Positions 55,667 to 64,000 of a DNA stretch of 64,000 nucleotides are shown here, in pieces; position 1 is the first letter of the stretch; every line of letters starts with the position of its first letter. Position numbers and translations under genes: made by a program. The DNA is from Shewanella salipaludis (lineage in GTDB: Bacteria > Pseudomonadota > Gammaproteobacteria > Enterobacterales > Shewanellaceae). The notes under the pieces are model-generated. The model was given only the letters and a program-made list of their open reading frames with translations. It searched no databases and was not told the DNA's origin. The stretch lies in contig NZ_JAAXYH010000006.1 in assembly GCF_012911865.1 (NCBI RefSeq), positions 158,789 to 222,788 of the forward strand, written 5' to 3'.

Positions 55667-57067
55667 TCAGTTATAGCCGCTCAGTTTATCTATCAGCTCG
55701 GGCAAGAACAGCGAGATCTGCGGTACATAGGTGATCAACAGCAGGAAGCCCAGCATCAGGCTCAACCAGGGCAGGCAGGCCTTGATCACCCAGCCCATGC
55801 TGTGGCCTGTGATGCCGGCGGTGACGAACAGGTTCAGGCCGACCGGCGGCGTCAGCATGCCTATCTCCATGTTCACCACCATGATGATCCCCAGATGGAT
55901 GGGATCTATGCCGAGCTGGGTGGCGATGGGGAAGAGGATAGGGGCCATGATCAACAAGATGGCCGAAGGCTCCATGAAGTTACCTGCTGCCAGCAACAAG
56001 AGGTTGACTATGATGAGGAAACCCCAGGCCGGCAGCCCCATGCCCACTATGGCTTCGGCTATGATATGCGGAATGCGCTCCGTGGTCAGCACGTGGGCGA
56101 ACAACATGGCGTTGGCTATGATGAACAGCAACATGATGCTGACCTTGGCACCATCACGCACCACATGACGGATCTCTTTGTCTATCGGAGTCTTTATCAA
56201 CGCCAGCAACATCTGTCCCAGGTTACGCAGGGCCGCTCTGGGCAAGGACTCACCGGCATTGTGCCAGGCCACCTGTTTCAACGGGCCTATGTCGCGGTAA
56301 CCGAATACGGCGATAAGATAGGCATAAACCGTTGCCACCGCTGCCGCTTCGGTCGGACTGGCGATACCGCCATAGATGGACCCCAACACTATGACTATCA
56401 GTGCCAGTCCGCCCATGGCCTTGGCACTGGAGAGGGCGAGTTTCCTGATACCGGGGAAGGGCATGGATGGCAGCTTCTTGATCCTGGCGACGATATAGAT
56501 GGCCAGCATCAGCAGGCAGCCCATCATGAGTCCGGGGATCAAACCCGCCATGAACATGCGGGCGGCCGACACTTCGGTGGCGGCGGCATACACCAGCATG
56601 ACGATGGAGGGCGGGATGAGAATGCCCAGGGTGCCCGAAGTGGTGATCACCCCGGCAGCGAATTTCTCCGGATAACCGGCCTTGACCATGCCGACAATCA
56701 CGATGGAGCCAATGGCGGCGACCGTTGCCGGCGAGGAGCCGGATACGGCGGCAAACAGCATGCAGGCCATCACCGACGCCATCGCCAGGCCGCCACGAAT
56801 ATGACCTACGCTGTCCATGGCAAAGTCGATGATCCGCCTCGCGACCCCGCCGGTCGACAGGAAGGCCGACGACAGGATGAAGAAGGGGATTGCCAGCAGG
56901 GTATAATGCTCCGACGAGGAGGCATAGAGTTTGAGTGCTATGGATGCCAATGAGTCACTGGAAAACAACATGATAGTCAGCATGCTGGAGAAGCCTAAGG
57001 CGATGGCGATAGGCATGCCGAGAAACATGCAGATAAATAAGGTTAAAAAAAGCGTCGCGATCGTCAT
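55667..57067 (-). CDS. dctM: TRAP transporter large permease DctM
   Basis: The 466-residue inner membrane protein has about 12 helices and is the main channel subunit of a TRAP transporter. It has FLGMPIAIALGFSSM near the N-terminus, SGSSPATVAAIGSIVI, GTLGILIPPSIVMLVYA and, near the C-terminus, GMLTPPVGLNLFVTAG. These are DctM hallmarks. It starts within the dctQ stop codon (TAATG). Imports C4-dicarboxylates with a sodium gradient. Confidence 0.95.
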   Translation of the reverse strand: MTIATLFLTLFICMFLGMPIAIALGFSSMLTIMLFSSDSLASIALKLYASSSEHYTLLAIPFFILSSAFLSTGGVARRIIDFAMDSVGHIRGGLAMASVMACMLFAAVSGSSPATVAAIGSIVIVGMVKAGYPEKFAAGVITTSGTLGILIPPSIVMLVYAAATEVSAARMFMAGLIPGLMMGCLLMLAIYIVARIKKLPSMPFPGIRKLALSSAKAMGGLALIVIVLGSIYGGIASPTEAAAVATVYAYLIAVFGYRDIGPLKQVAWHNAGESLPRAALRNLGQMLLALIKTPIDKEIRHVVRDGAKVSIMLLFIIANAMLFAHVLTTERIPHIIAEAIVGMGLPAWGFLIIVNLLLLAAGNFMEPSAILLIMAPILFPIATQLGIDPIHLGIIMVVNMEIGMLTPPVGLNLFVTAGITGHSMGWVIKACLPWLSLMLGFLLLITYVPQISLFLPELIDKLSGYN

Positions 57068-57762
57068 TATTCCACCTTGTTATTCTTGTTGCTGTTTTTC
57101 TGTTCTGTGGTGTCATCCGAGTCGTCAGTCTGGTCATCGTCCAGCAAATGCATGCTGTCCTTGGCCTCATCGGCCAGGTGAAAACCTGTGGCCCGACCAT
57201 AAAGGATGGCGATGAAGAGTTCGACAAAGCGCCATGCCAGCATGGAAAAGCCGATGATCAGTATGCTTTGTGACATCCAAATCGGCACGGCGCCGTCTTC
57301 GACATCGATACGCAATTTTTCCCAGGCGAAATCGGCATCCAACTGCTGCAACAGCATGGCAGGGAAGTTGATGTCTTCCATCGGCACGCCTGTCTGATAC
57401 ATCTGTGACAGGTAGTCCCAGCTGCCCTTGAGGAACATGGCGCAATACACCAGGCAGATGAAGGAGGCCAGCAGCGCCGTCAGTTTGCGGGGCAGGGGCG
57501 CCAGGCTCTTGGTGAACACATCGACCCCTATGTGGGCCCCGACCTTGACGCCATAGGACATGCCGAACAGCACAAACCAGCCGCTCAGGGTCAGGGTCAG
57601 CTCCTGGATCCACAGGAAACCACTGTTAAAGAAAAATCGGGCTATCACTTCTGCAAACACCAGTAATGTCATCATGGTGATGAGCAGGTTGAGAAAGCCT
57701 TCTTCAAAATAGCCAAAAATTCGCGATATCACTCTGCTACTCCTTCGAATTGACAGAGCCAC
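57067..57762 (-). CDS. dctQ: TRAP transporter small permease DctQ
   Basis: The 231-residue protein has four membrane helices, with WIQELTLTLSGWFVLFGMSYGVKVGAHIGVDV marking the DctQ family. It is longer than usual (about 160-200), with a polar C-terminal tail rich in Asp and Asn after residue 195. A hairpin lies between dctP and this gene. Couples to DctM by TAATG overlap. Confidence 0.93.
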   Translation of the reverse strand: MALSIRRSSRVISRIFGYFEEGFLNLLITMMTLLVFAEVIARFFFNSGFLWIQELTLTLSGWFVLFGMSYGVKVGAHIGVDVFTKSLAPLPRKLTALLASFICLVYCAMFLKGSWDYLSQMYQTGVPMEDINFPAMLLQQLDADFAWEKLRIDVEDGAVPIWMSQSILIIGFSMLAWRFVELFIAILYGRATGFHLADEAKDSMHLLDDDQTDDSDDTTEQKNSNKNNKVE

Positions 57763-57785
57763 GGCAGCGCTTGCGCTACCGTGGC
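57758..57785 (-). promoter_or_regulatory. intercistronic hairpin between dctP and dctQ
   Basis: A 13-bp stem (GCCACGG and GCGC blocks, one mismatch) with a 2-nt loop and no T run. It may protect the dctP mRNA and let more binding protein be made than permease. Confidence 0.6.
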
Positions 57786-57793
57786 ATCAGACA

Positions 57794-58912
<1,119 letters not shown>

Positions 58913-58921
58913 CTAACGATA

Positions 58922-58938
58922 GGCAAATAGCGCGCCAA
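58922..58938 (-). promoter_or_regulatory. sigma-54 promoter of dctPQM
   Basis: On the minus strand TTGGCGCGCTATTTGCC fits the consensus TTGGCACG-N4-TTGCA with one change in each half and the right 5-bp gap between the GG and GC. It gives a leader of about 95 nt to dctP. DctD encoded nearby is the obvious activator. Confidence 0.82.
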
Positions 58939-59037
58939 GTGAATTAACTGAGCTATAACCCGTTGGTTGTAAAAGTGTAGTTGATTTGTTGTCAAAAAGC
59001 CGGAGGGATTGGATGGGTGGGGGAACGCTCACACAAG

Positions 59038-59073
59038 CATGGCCCATGGGTGGATAACCACCCATGGGCCATG
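59038..59073 (-). terminator. long hairpin after the MFS gene
   Basis: A perfect 16-bp stem (CATGGCCCATGGGTGG and complement) with loop ATAA lies 8 nt after the stop codon. There is no T run, so a true terminator is doubtful. Confidence 0.55.
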
Positions 59074-59080
59074 GCGGAGA

Positions 59081-60331
59081 TCAGTGGCGGGGTAAGGCTG
59101 TTTCTTGTGCCATTGCAACCTTGGCTTGCCATAAGCCGGCCTTGAAATGGCCATGAAAAAACACCATACAGGCCAGCAGCACTGTGATGGCACCGACCAA
59201 GAGTGCCCACTGCACCGCCAGCAAGGACAGCAGGCTGCCGATGATGGCCGCCAGCAGGTTGCCGACGCAGAAGATGGTCACCAGCATGCCCATCAACTGG
59301 CCTTGGGCCCTATGCTCATAGGCGGTGGAGATATAGGCGGGGAGAAAGCCGTTGTAGATGGCGATACCCATGCCCATCAAGGCAAAACAAAGCAGGAAGC
59401 TGAAGTGGCCACTGGCAGGCAGCATGGCCAACGCCAGGCTGAACAGCAGCATGCCCAAGAGCCCTGCCTGTGCCTGGCTGAAGCGGCGTTGTAACCTGGG
59501 ATTGAACATCAAGCTGGTGGCTATCATGCAACTGGTCAGAAACACAGTCGCCCAGCTGATGCCGACAGCACTGTAGTCCTGCTGCTGTACCAGCCACAGG
59601 GGATAGAATTCATAGTAGATGTTGACGCCCAGAGTCAGCAGCAGATACAGCAGAAAGAAGCGCCGCAGTTGCGCATCTTTCAGCAGCACCAGGCTCGAGC
59701 CCTTGTCGGCATGCTGGACTCTGGCATCGAGTGCCTTGGGTAACAGGCCATGGGATAACAGGGTGCAGACGAGACATGCCAATGCCGCCAGGTAAAACAC
59801 CACTTCTGTGCCGGCAAAGGCGAGTTGGCCGCCGACGAGTGGCCCCAGCAGGTAGCCGCCATAGCCCATGGCGCTGATGAGTGAAAAACTGCGCAGCTTA
59901 TCTATCTTGGGGTGCAAATCTGTGGCGATCGCCCGGGCGATGGCGATATTGCCTTCGCAGATCCCTGTCAGTAGCCTGGCCAGGCAAAACAGCAGGAAAT
60001 TGCCCGAGGCGGCGGCCAGGCCGGTCAGGCCATAGCCTAGGGCACTGCCGAGCAAGGTTAGCGAGAGAACGCGTTTGCGGCCGAGGTGATCCGATAAGGC
60101 GCCGATGAAACTGCTGCCTATGATGATGCCCAGCGGATAGATGCCGAGCACTATGCCGAGCAGGAGCTCGGGCGGCAGTTGCATAAACTGGGTCAGGGGT
60201 GAACTGGCCTCGGAAAACAAGGGCGCCAGTATGGGGTAGGGTAAGGCGATACCGGCCACGCTGATCAGGGTGACCAATAGGGTGACAGCCAGTATCTGTT
60301 GGGCGTTATCTTGGATTTCTGTGGTATTCAT
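59081..60331 (-). CDS. MFS transporter
   Basis: The 416-residue protein has 12 membrane segments and the MFS motif FIGALSDHLGRKRVLSL between helices 2 and 3, with GICEGNIAIARAIATD later. It looks like a drug-efflux-type MFS (DHA1). It is a single gene, not overlapping the dct operon. A perfect inverted repeat lies 52-79 nt before its start, so a dedicated regulator is likely, but none is adjacent. Substrate unknown. Confidence 0.87.
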   Translation of the reverse strand: MNTTEIQDNAQQILAVTLLVTLISVAGIALPYPILAPLFSEASSPLTQFMQLPPELLLGIVLGIYPLGIIIGSSFIGALSDHLGRKRVLSLTLLGSALGYGLTGLAAASGNFLLFCLARLLTGICEGNIAIARAIATDLHPKIDKLRSFSLISAMGYGGYLLGPLVGGQLAFAGTEVVFYLAALACLVCTLLSHGLLPKALDARVQHADKGSSLVLLKDAQLRRFFLLYLLLTLGVNIYYEFYPLWLVQQQDYSAVGISWATVFLTSCMIATSLMFNPRLQRRFSQAQAGLLGMLLFSLALAMLPASGHFSFLLCFALMGMGIAIYNGFLPAYISTAYEHRAQGQLMGMLVTIFCVGNLLAAIIGSLLSLLAVQWALLVGAITVLLACMVFFHGHFKAGLWQAKVAMAQETALPRH

Positions 60332-60382
60332 CTTATTATCGGCTCGGATCTGCTATGTCCGATACTATTGCAGTTAGCCTTG

Positions 60383-60410
60383 ATTAAGTAAATAAAAAAC
60401 TTTACTTAAT
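60383..60410. promoter_or_regulatory. perfect 10-bp inverted repeat upstream of the MFS gene
   Basis: ATTAAGTAAA, 8 bp, TTTACTTAAT, with the two arms exactly complementary. It lies 52 bp upstream of the MFS start codon and has the size of a TetR- or MarR-type operator. Confidence 0.65.
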
Positions 60411-60620
60411 TGTCTGGAGGTAGCTGTTCTCCTAAGTTGAATAACCGTAATAACATGAATTTATTGAGTTAATTTTTTTGTCTAGGTTTTTGATTCGATC
60501 TTTGGCTGAGCTACTGGCTGCTGAAACCAGATTGACGAGGGCCTGCCATTGAGGCCTGACTACAGGAGCTGCTGTTGCGTGGTTGGTTTTTTTTGCATGC
60601 AAGCGGCTGAACCCACGGGA

Positions 60621-60848
60621 CTATTTCTGTGGATCTATGCGTTTTAGGATGGCATCGCTGGGTAAGAGTTCCAAATGGCCCTGTTCATCAAAATACCAGC
60701 CGTTTATGAAGCCTTTTTGGCGCATGGTGACGAGATTTTGCATGACTTCCCTGGCCTCTCTCAAGGCGGTTTCATCGTCACAGTCATGGGTTAATTTCAA
60801 GTAGGCGGCGATATTATCTAAAGATGCCGATTGGCTGACATTTGCCAT
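60621..60848 (-). CDS. small hypothetical protein
   Basis: The 75-residue acidic soluble protein is not recognised. It has a helical N-terminal half (NIAAYLKLTHDCDDETALREAR split by Cys) and a small C-terminal strand region with NGWYFDEQGHLELLP. Two consecutive features favour it being real: an intact ATG-led frame with normal codon use, and placement in its own 500-bp slot. No signal peptide. Function unknown. Confidence 0.6.
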   Translation of the reverse strand: MANVSQSASLDNIAAYLKLTHDCDDETALREAREVMQNLVTMRQKGFINGWYFDEQGHLELLPSDAILKRIDPQK

Positions 60849-60924
60849 CAGAAAACCCCTATGCCTTCACATGTGTAAAGCATAGACGACTGACAGGGGG
60901 ATGAAGCGAGAAAATGGCAGAAAA

Positions 60925-61000
60925 TGGTGGTCGCTACTGGGCTCGAACCAGTGACCCCCTCCTTGTAAGGGAGGTGCTCTCCCAGCTGAGCTAAGCGACC
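60925..61000 (-). tRNA. tRNA-Val (UAC), copy 1
   Basis: 76 nt including encoded CCA. Anticodon loop CTTACAA (UAC), TTCGAGC in the T loop. Acceptor GGTCGCT/AGCGACC. Confidence 0.97.
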
Positions 61001-61047
61001 TGGGATTTCCTGTCTATGGCGACAGTTTGTAACGTATTGACTGAAGA

Positions 61048-61123
61048 TGGTGGTCGTTACTGGGCTCGAACCAGTGACCCCCTCCTTGTAAGGGAGGTGC
61101 TCTCCCAGCTGAGCTAAACGACC
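61048..61123 (-). tRNA. tRNA-Val (UAC), copy 2
   Basis: Same body as copy 1. Acceptor GGTCGTT/AACGACC. It starts exactly 123 bp from copy 1 and its spacer is nearly identical to the next. Confidence 0.97.
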
Positions 61124-61170
61124 TGGGATTTCCTGTCTATGACGACAGTTTGTAACTTATTGACTGAAGA

Positions 61171-61246
61171 TGGTGGTCGTTACTGGGCTCGAACCAGTGA
61201 CCCCCTCCTTGTAAGGGAGGTGCTCTCCCAGCTGAGCTAAACGACC
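61171..61246 (-). tRNA. tRNA-Val (UAC), copy 3
   Basis: As copy 2; 123 bp further, marking a recent tandem duplication. Confidence 0.97.
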
Positions 61247-61285
61247 TGGGAATTCTTCATATTGTCGAGTATTTATACCAAAATA

Positions 61286-61361
61286 TGGTGGTCGTTACTG
61301 GGCTCGAACCAGTGACCCCCTCCTTGTAAGGGAGGTGCTCTCCCAGCTGAGCTAAACGACC
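61286..61361 (-). tRNA. tRNA-Val (UAC), copy 4
   Basis: As copy 2, with a different spacer. Confidence 0.97.
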
Positions 61362-61396
61362 TGGGAATACTCTCACACTGCAAACTAAGGGTTATA

Positions 61397-61472
61397 TGGT
61401 GGTCGCTACTGGGCTCGAACCAGTGACCCCCTCCTTGTAAGGGAGGTGCTCTCCCAGCTGAGCTAAGCGACC
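61397..61472 (-). tRNA. tRNA-Val (UAC), copy 5
   Basis: Acceptor as copy 1 (GGTCGCT/AGCGACC), same body. Confidence 0.97.
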
Positions 61473-61517
61473 TGGGATATAACACTTTGTAAAACCATGC
61501 CTTTTACTTAAAAGATA

Positions 61518-61593
61518 TGGTGGTCGATACTGGGCTCGAACCAGTGACCCCCTCCTTGTAAGGGAGGTGCTCTCCCAGCTGAGCTAATCGACC
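61518..61593 (-). tRNA. tRNA-Val (UAC), copy 6 (promoter-proximal)
   Basis: Acceptor GGTCGAT/ATCGACC. It is the first of the array in transcription order, next to a strong promoter. Confidence 0.97.
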
Positions 61594-61610
61594 TCGCTGT
61601 GTGGAGCCGT

Positions 61611-61638
61611 ATTATAGGTGGGGCGTCTCCACTGTCAA
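61611..61638 (-). promoter_or_regulatory. sigma-70 promoter of the tRNA-Val array
   Basis: TTGACA, 16 bp, TATAAT on the minus strand, both boxes perfect. A GC-rich discriminator follows, as in stable RNA promoters under stringent control. It starts the array 18 nt before copy 6. Confidence 0.88.
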
Positions 61639-62111
61639 CGCTTTTTTAGATAAAAAGCATTGAGCGTATTAATTTTATCCGCCTTGATGCTTTGTTGGGC
61701 AGCCCATTAACTATCTGGGGTTTATATGGGCCCGAGTGCGCTCCAAGCTGGCAAATTTTGCCGGGATGAGTGGCAGTCGCCGACAGGCTGAGTCTATCGG
61801 CGCCTGGGCTGTTTTCTCTGTATCGAGTGACAGGGGCGCTATTGATAACGCTCAATTACGGCCAGAGTACTGCTTCTGCTTTTATTACCTCTGCTTTTGC
61901 TTTTATTGCTTCTACTCCTATATTTGCCGCTTTTTCTATGGCTATGCCAGTTCCTACACTCTGACAGAGTGGCGACGCTTGAGTGGCGCAGCGGAGAATT
62001 TGCTTGAGGCATTAAGAGTGGCATTTCCAGTGGCAGGTTTGGCTGTTAGAATGGCCCCCTTTGATAGTGACAGTCTTTTTACAGACTATTTATATAGGTT
62101 AGTGTCCCATT
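61639..62111. other. intergenic region before gltX
   Basis: About 470 bp with no convincing gene. It contains a pyrimidine-rich, low-complexity stretch near 61868-61935 (repeated CTGCTTTTATT-like text) and must hold the gltX promoter. A 128-codon frame across it has no protein-like composition. Confidence 0.5.
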
Positions 62112-63521
62112 ATGACAACTAAGACGCGTTTTGCTCCAAGCCCTACCGGCTTTTTACATGTTGGCGGCGCCCGCACCGCACTCTACTCCTGGTTACATGC
62201 CCGCGCCAACAAGGGTGAGTTTGTGCTGCGTATCGAAGATACAGATCTCGAACGTTCCAGCCAGGAAGCCTGCGATGCCATTCTCGATGGCATGCAGTGG
62301 TTGGGCTTGACCTGGGATGAGGGGCCGTATTACCAGACAAAACGTTTCGATCGTTACAATGAAATCATTGCTCAGATGTTGGAGCAGGGCACAGCCTATA
62401 AATGTTATTGCTCACGCGAGCGCATAGAGACACTGCGTGATGAACAAGCCGCCAGGGGCGAAAAACAGAAGTACGATGGCTGCTGTCGCAACCTGGCCCC
62501 CCGTGACACGGATGAGCCTTTTGTGGTGCGTTTCAAGAATCCATTGGAAGGTTCTGTGGTATTTGACGACCATGTCCGTGGTCGCATTGAGTTTGCCAAC
62601 GAGGAGCTGGACGATCTCATCATAGCCCGCAGCGAAGGTACGCCTACCTATAACTTCTGCGTCGTGGTCGACGATTGGGACATGGGGATCACTTGTGTGG
62701 TGCGTGGTGAAGACCATATCAATAACACCCCAAGACAGATAAACATACTCAAAGCCCTGGGGGCACCTATCCCTGAATATGCCCATGTGTCGATGATCCT
62801 GGGTGATGATGGCGCCAAGTTGTCCAAACGCCACGGTGCCGTGAGCGTGATGCAATACCGTGATGATGGCTATTTACCCGAAGCGCTGCTTAATTACCTG
62901 GTGCGTCTGGGTTGGTCCCATGGGGATCAGGAGATCTTCACTCTCGACGAGATGAAGCAACTGTTTAAGTTGAGCGACATCAATAAGGCCCCTTCGGCCT
63001 TTAATACCGAGAAATTGCTGTGGTTGAATCAGCACTATATAAAGAGTCTGGCGCCCGAGTATGTTGCCAGCCATTTGCAATGGCATATGGACGAGCAAAA
63101 AATCGATACCAGCAATGGGCCGGCCTTGGCCGAGGTCGTCACCGCCTTATCCGAACGCGCCAAGACCCTGAAGGAGCTGGCGGCCTCGAGCCGTTACTTC
63201 TATGAAGACTTCAGTGAGTTCGATGAAGCCCAGGCCAAGAAACATCTGCGTGGGGTTGCGCTGGAGCCGCTCAAGTTAGTGCAGCAGAAGATTGCCGCCC
63301 TAAGCGAATGGACCCAGGAAGCGATTCATCAGGCGATCGAAGATACCGCCACCGAATTAGAGGTTGGCATGGGCAAGGTCGGTATGCCGCTGCGGGTTGC
63401 CGTTACCGGGGCAGGGCAGTCACCTGGTCTAGATTTGACCTTGTTTCTCATCGGAAAAGCCCGTTCTGAGCAAAGAATCTCCAAAGCGATTGAATTTGTA
63501 GCAGATAGAATAAATTCCTAA
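62112..63521 (+). CDS. gltX: glutamyl-tRNA synthetase
   Basis: The 469-residue class I synthetase charges tRNA-Glu. It has the HIGH-like [31 protein letters not shown], the zinc-type [12 protein letters not shown] region and KMSKS-like KLSKRHGA. Length is standard for GltX. The start [13 protein letters not shown] is typical. It is followed by tRNA-Ala and tRNA-Glu, the substrate of this enzyme. No Shine-Dalgarno is obvious before the ATG. Confidence 0.96.
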   Translation: MTTKTRFAPSPTGFLHVGGARTALYSWLHARANKGEFVLRIEDTDLERSSQEACDAILDGMQWLGLTWDEGPYYQTKRFDRYNEIIAQMLEQGTAYKCYCSRERIETLRDEQAARGEKQKYDGCCRNLAPRDTDEPFVVRFKNPLEGSVVFDDHVRGRIEFANEELDDLIIARSEGTPTYNFCVVVDDWDMGITCVVRGEDHINNTPRQINILKALGAPIPEYAHVSMILGDDGAKLSKRHGAVSVMQYRDDGYLPEALLNYLVRLGWSHGDQEIFTLDEMKQLFKLSDINKAPSAFNTEKLLWLNQHYIKSLAPEYVASHLQWHMDEQKIDTSNGPALAEVVTALSERAKTLKELAASSRYFYEDFSEFDEAQAKKHLRGVALEPLKLVQQKIAALSEWTQEAIHQAIEDTATELEVGMGKVGMPLRVAVTGAGQSPGLDLTLFLIGKARSEQRISKAIEFVADRINS

Positions 63522-63530
63522 AAAAACGAG

Positions 63531-63559
63531 TTGACACATTTGGGTGTGCTGCATAGAAT
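63531..63559 (+). promoter_or_regulatory. sigma-70 promoter of the tRNA-Ala/tRNA-Glu locus
   Basis: TTGACA, 17 bp, TAGAAT. It starts 10 nt after the gltX stop and leads with a GC-rich discriminator to a leader of about 80 nt before tRNA-Ala. Confidence 0.85.
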
Positions 63560-63648
63560 GCGCCACGCACTTGAGACACAAGCTGGCAAGCGTCGGCGAT
63601 GCACTCAAATGTGATTTAAAAGCGTAGTAAAGAGTAAGTTATTTACTT

Positions 63649-63724
<76 letters not shown>

Positions 63725-63760
63725 AGTAATTTAGTCTTGTAAATTACGCTTTTAAATTTG

Positions 63761-63927
63761 GTCCTGCTCAACTTCGATATTTAGAAGAGAGTGTTAAGAG
63801 ACACCGCCTTAACATGCGGTAATGCAAGTTAGAAATGTTAACTCCAGAGTTTCCTTCGGTTTTAGAAGAGAGCGCCTGGGACACCGCCTTAACATGCGGT
63901 AACTAAGTTAGAAATGTTAAGTCCAGG
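63761..63927 (+). repeat. two tRNA-Glu-like degenerate repeats between tRNA-Ala and tRNA-Glu
   Basis: Two units of about 80 bp (about 63761-63848 and 63849-63927) share long identical blocks: TAGAAGAGAG, ACACCGCCTTAACATGCGGT and AAGTTAGAAATGTTAA. Each resembles the 5' two-thirds of the following tRNA-Glu: CCTTCG, TAGA, GGACACCGCC, CGGTAAC. The T-arm and acceptor are replaced by unrelated AT-rich text, so neither folds into a normal tRNA. Confidence 0.75.
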
Positions 63928-64000
63928 GTCCCCTTCGTCTAGAGGCCTAGGACACCGCCCTTTCACGGCGGTAACAGGGGTTCGAATCCCCTAGGGGATA
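63928..64000 (+). tRNA. tRNA-Glu (UUC), cut by the window end
   Basis: 73 nt visible. Anticodon arm CCGCC-CTTTCAC-GGCGG reads UUC, with GTTCGAATC in the T arm. The acceptor 3' side reads AGGGGAT then A. That gives G1-U72 and A73 where the usual tRNA-Glu has G1-C72 and G73. The CCA end lies beyond the window. Confidence 0.9.

Noticed and set aside
61273..61485. 70-codon minus-strand frame with a repeated protein text
   Set aside because: It is translated tRNA-Val genes.
61736..62122. 128-codon frame before gltX
   Set aside because: Low-complexity Tyr/Phe/Cys run from a pyrimidine-rich tract; no ribosome site; runs into gltX.

Overview
The window looks like chromosomal DNA of a gammaproteobacterium, most probably a Shewanella of higher-than-usual GC. 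This is inferred from protein families and gene order, not from a search. Supporting pairs and blocks are trmO next to rcsF, tesB next to a ybaY-type lipoprotein, a LiuR-headed leucine-degradation operon close to gnd, etfBA, DctBD beside dctPQM, a lysine-riboswitch NhaC-type transporter, and gltX beside tRNA-Val, tRNA-Ala and tRNA-Glu genes.

Layout. (1) 1-12.7 kb is the distal part of an O-antigen or capsule cluster, all on the plus strand except one gene. It starts AT-rich, with a Wzy-like polymerase, an unusual glycosyltransferase, and a WbpV/PglC-type/WbpM-like set that should start the repeat unit on a QuiNAc-type sugar. It becomes GC-rich in the nucleotide-sugar genes rfbBDAC, ugd and a UDP-glucuronate 4-epimerase-like gene; a hutD-like gene on the other strand splits rfbD from rfbA. 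(2) 12.7-21.3 kb holds housekeeping and stress genes: patatin phospholipase, a PanB homologue, an AraC regulator, proS, a hexapeptide acetyltransferase whose 3' end has been tandemly duplicated, trmO, rcsF, and hns after a 0.9 kb non-coding stretch. (3) 21.5-34.5 kb has etfBA behind two candidate operators, the riboswitch transporter, tdk, a frameshifted methyltransferase, an M61 peptidase, two small secretion-signal-less beta-rich proteins of unknown role (one a repeat propeller), an oxidoreductase/LysR pair and a PilZ protein. (4) 34.6-43.5 kb is the liuR-liuABCDE-scoAB operon for leucine/isovalerate breakdown. It feeds acetoacetate to ScoAB and electrons to EtfBA; both liuR and etfBA carry a similar palindrome at the -35 element. 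(5) 43.7-52.3 kb has a propionyl-CoA-synthetase-like gene, gnd, menA, tesB-ybaY and a LysR/MFS pair. (6) 52.3-60.3 kb is a C4-dicarboxylate TRAP system (DctPQM) with its two-component system DctBD and a clear sigma-54 promoter, then an MFS transporter. (7) 60.6-64 kb has six tRNA-Val genes, gltX, tRNA-Ala, two tRNA-Glu-like degenerate repeats and a tRNA-Glu cut by the window edge.

The least ordinary things seen are the tRNA-Glu-like tandem repeats, the 83-bp gene-end duplication, a 24-bp sequence shared between a broken methyltransferase gene and an intergenic site, the repeat propeller protein, and several well-formed but unassigned operators.
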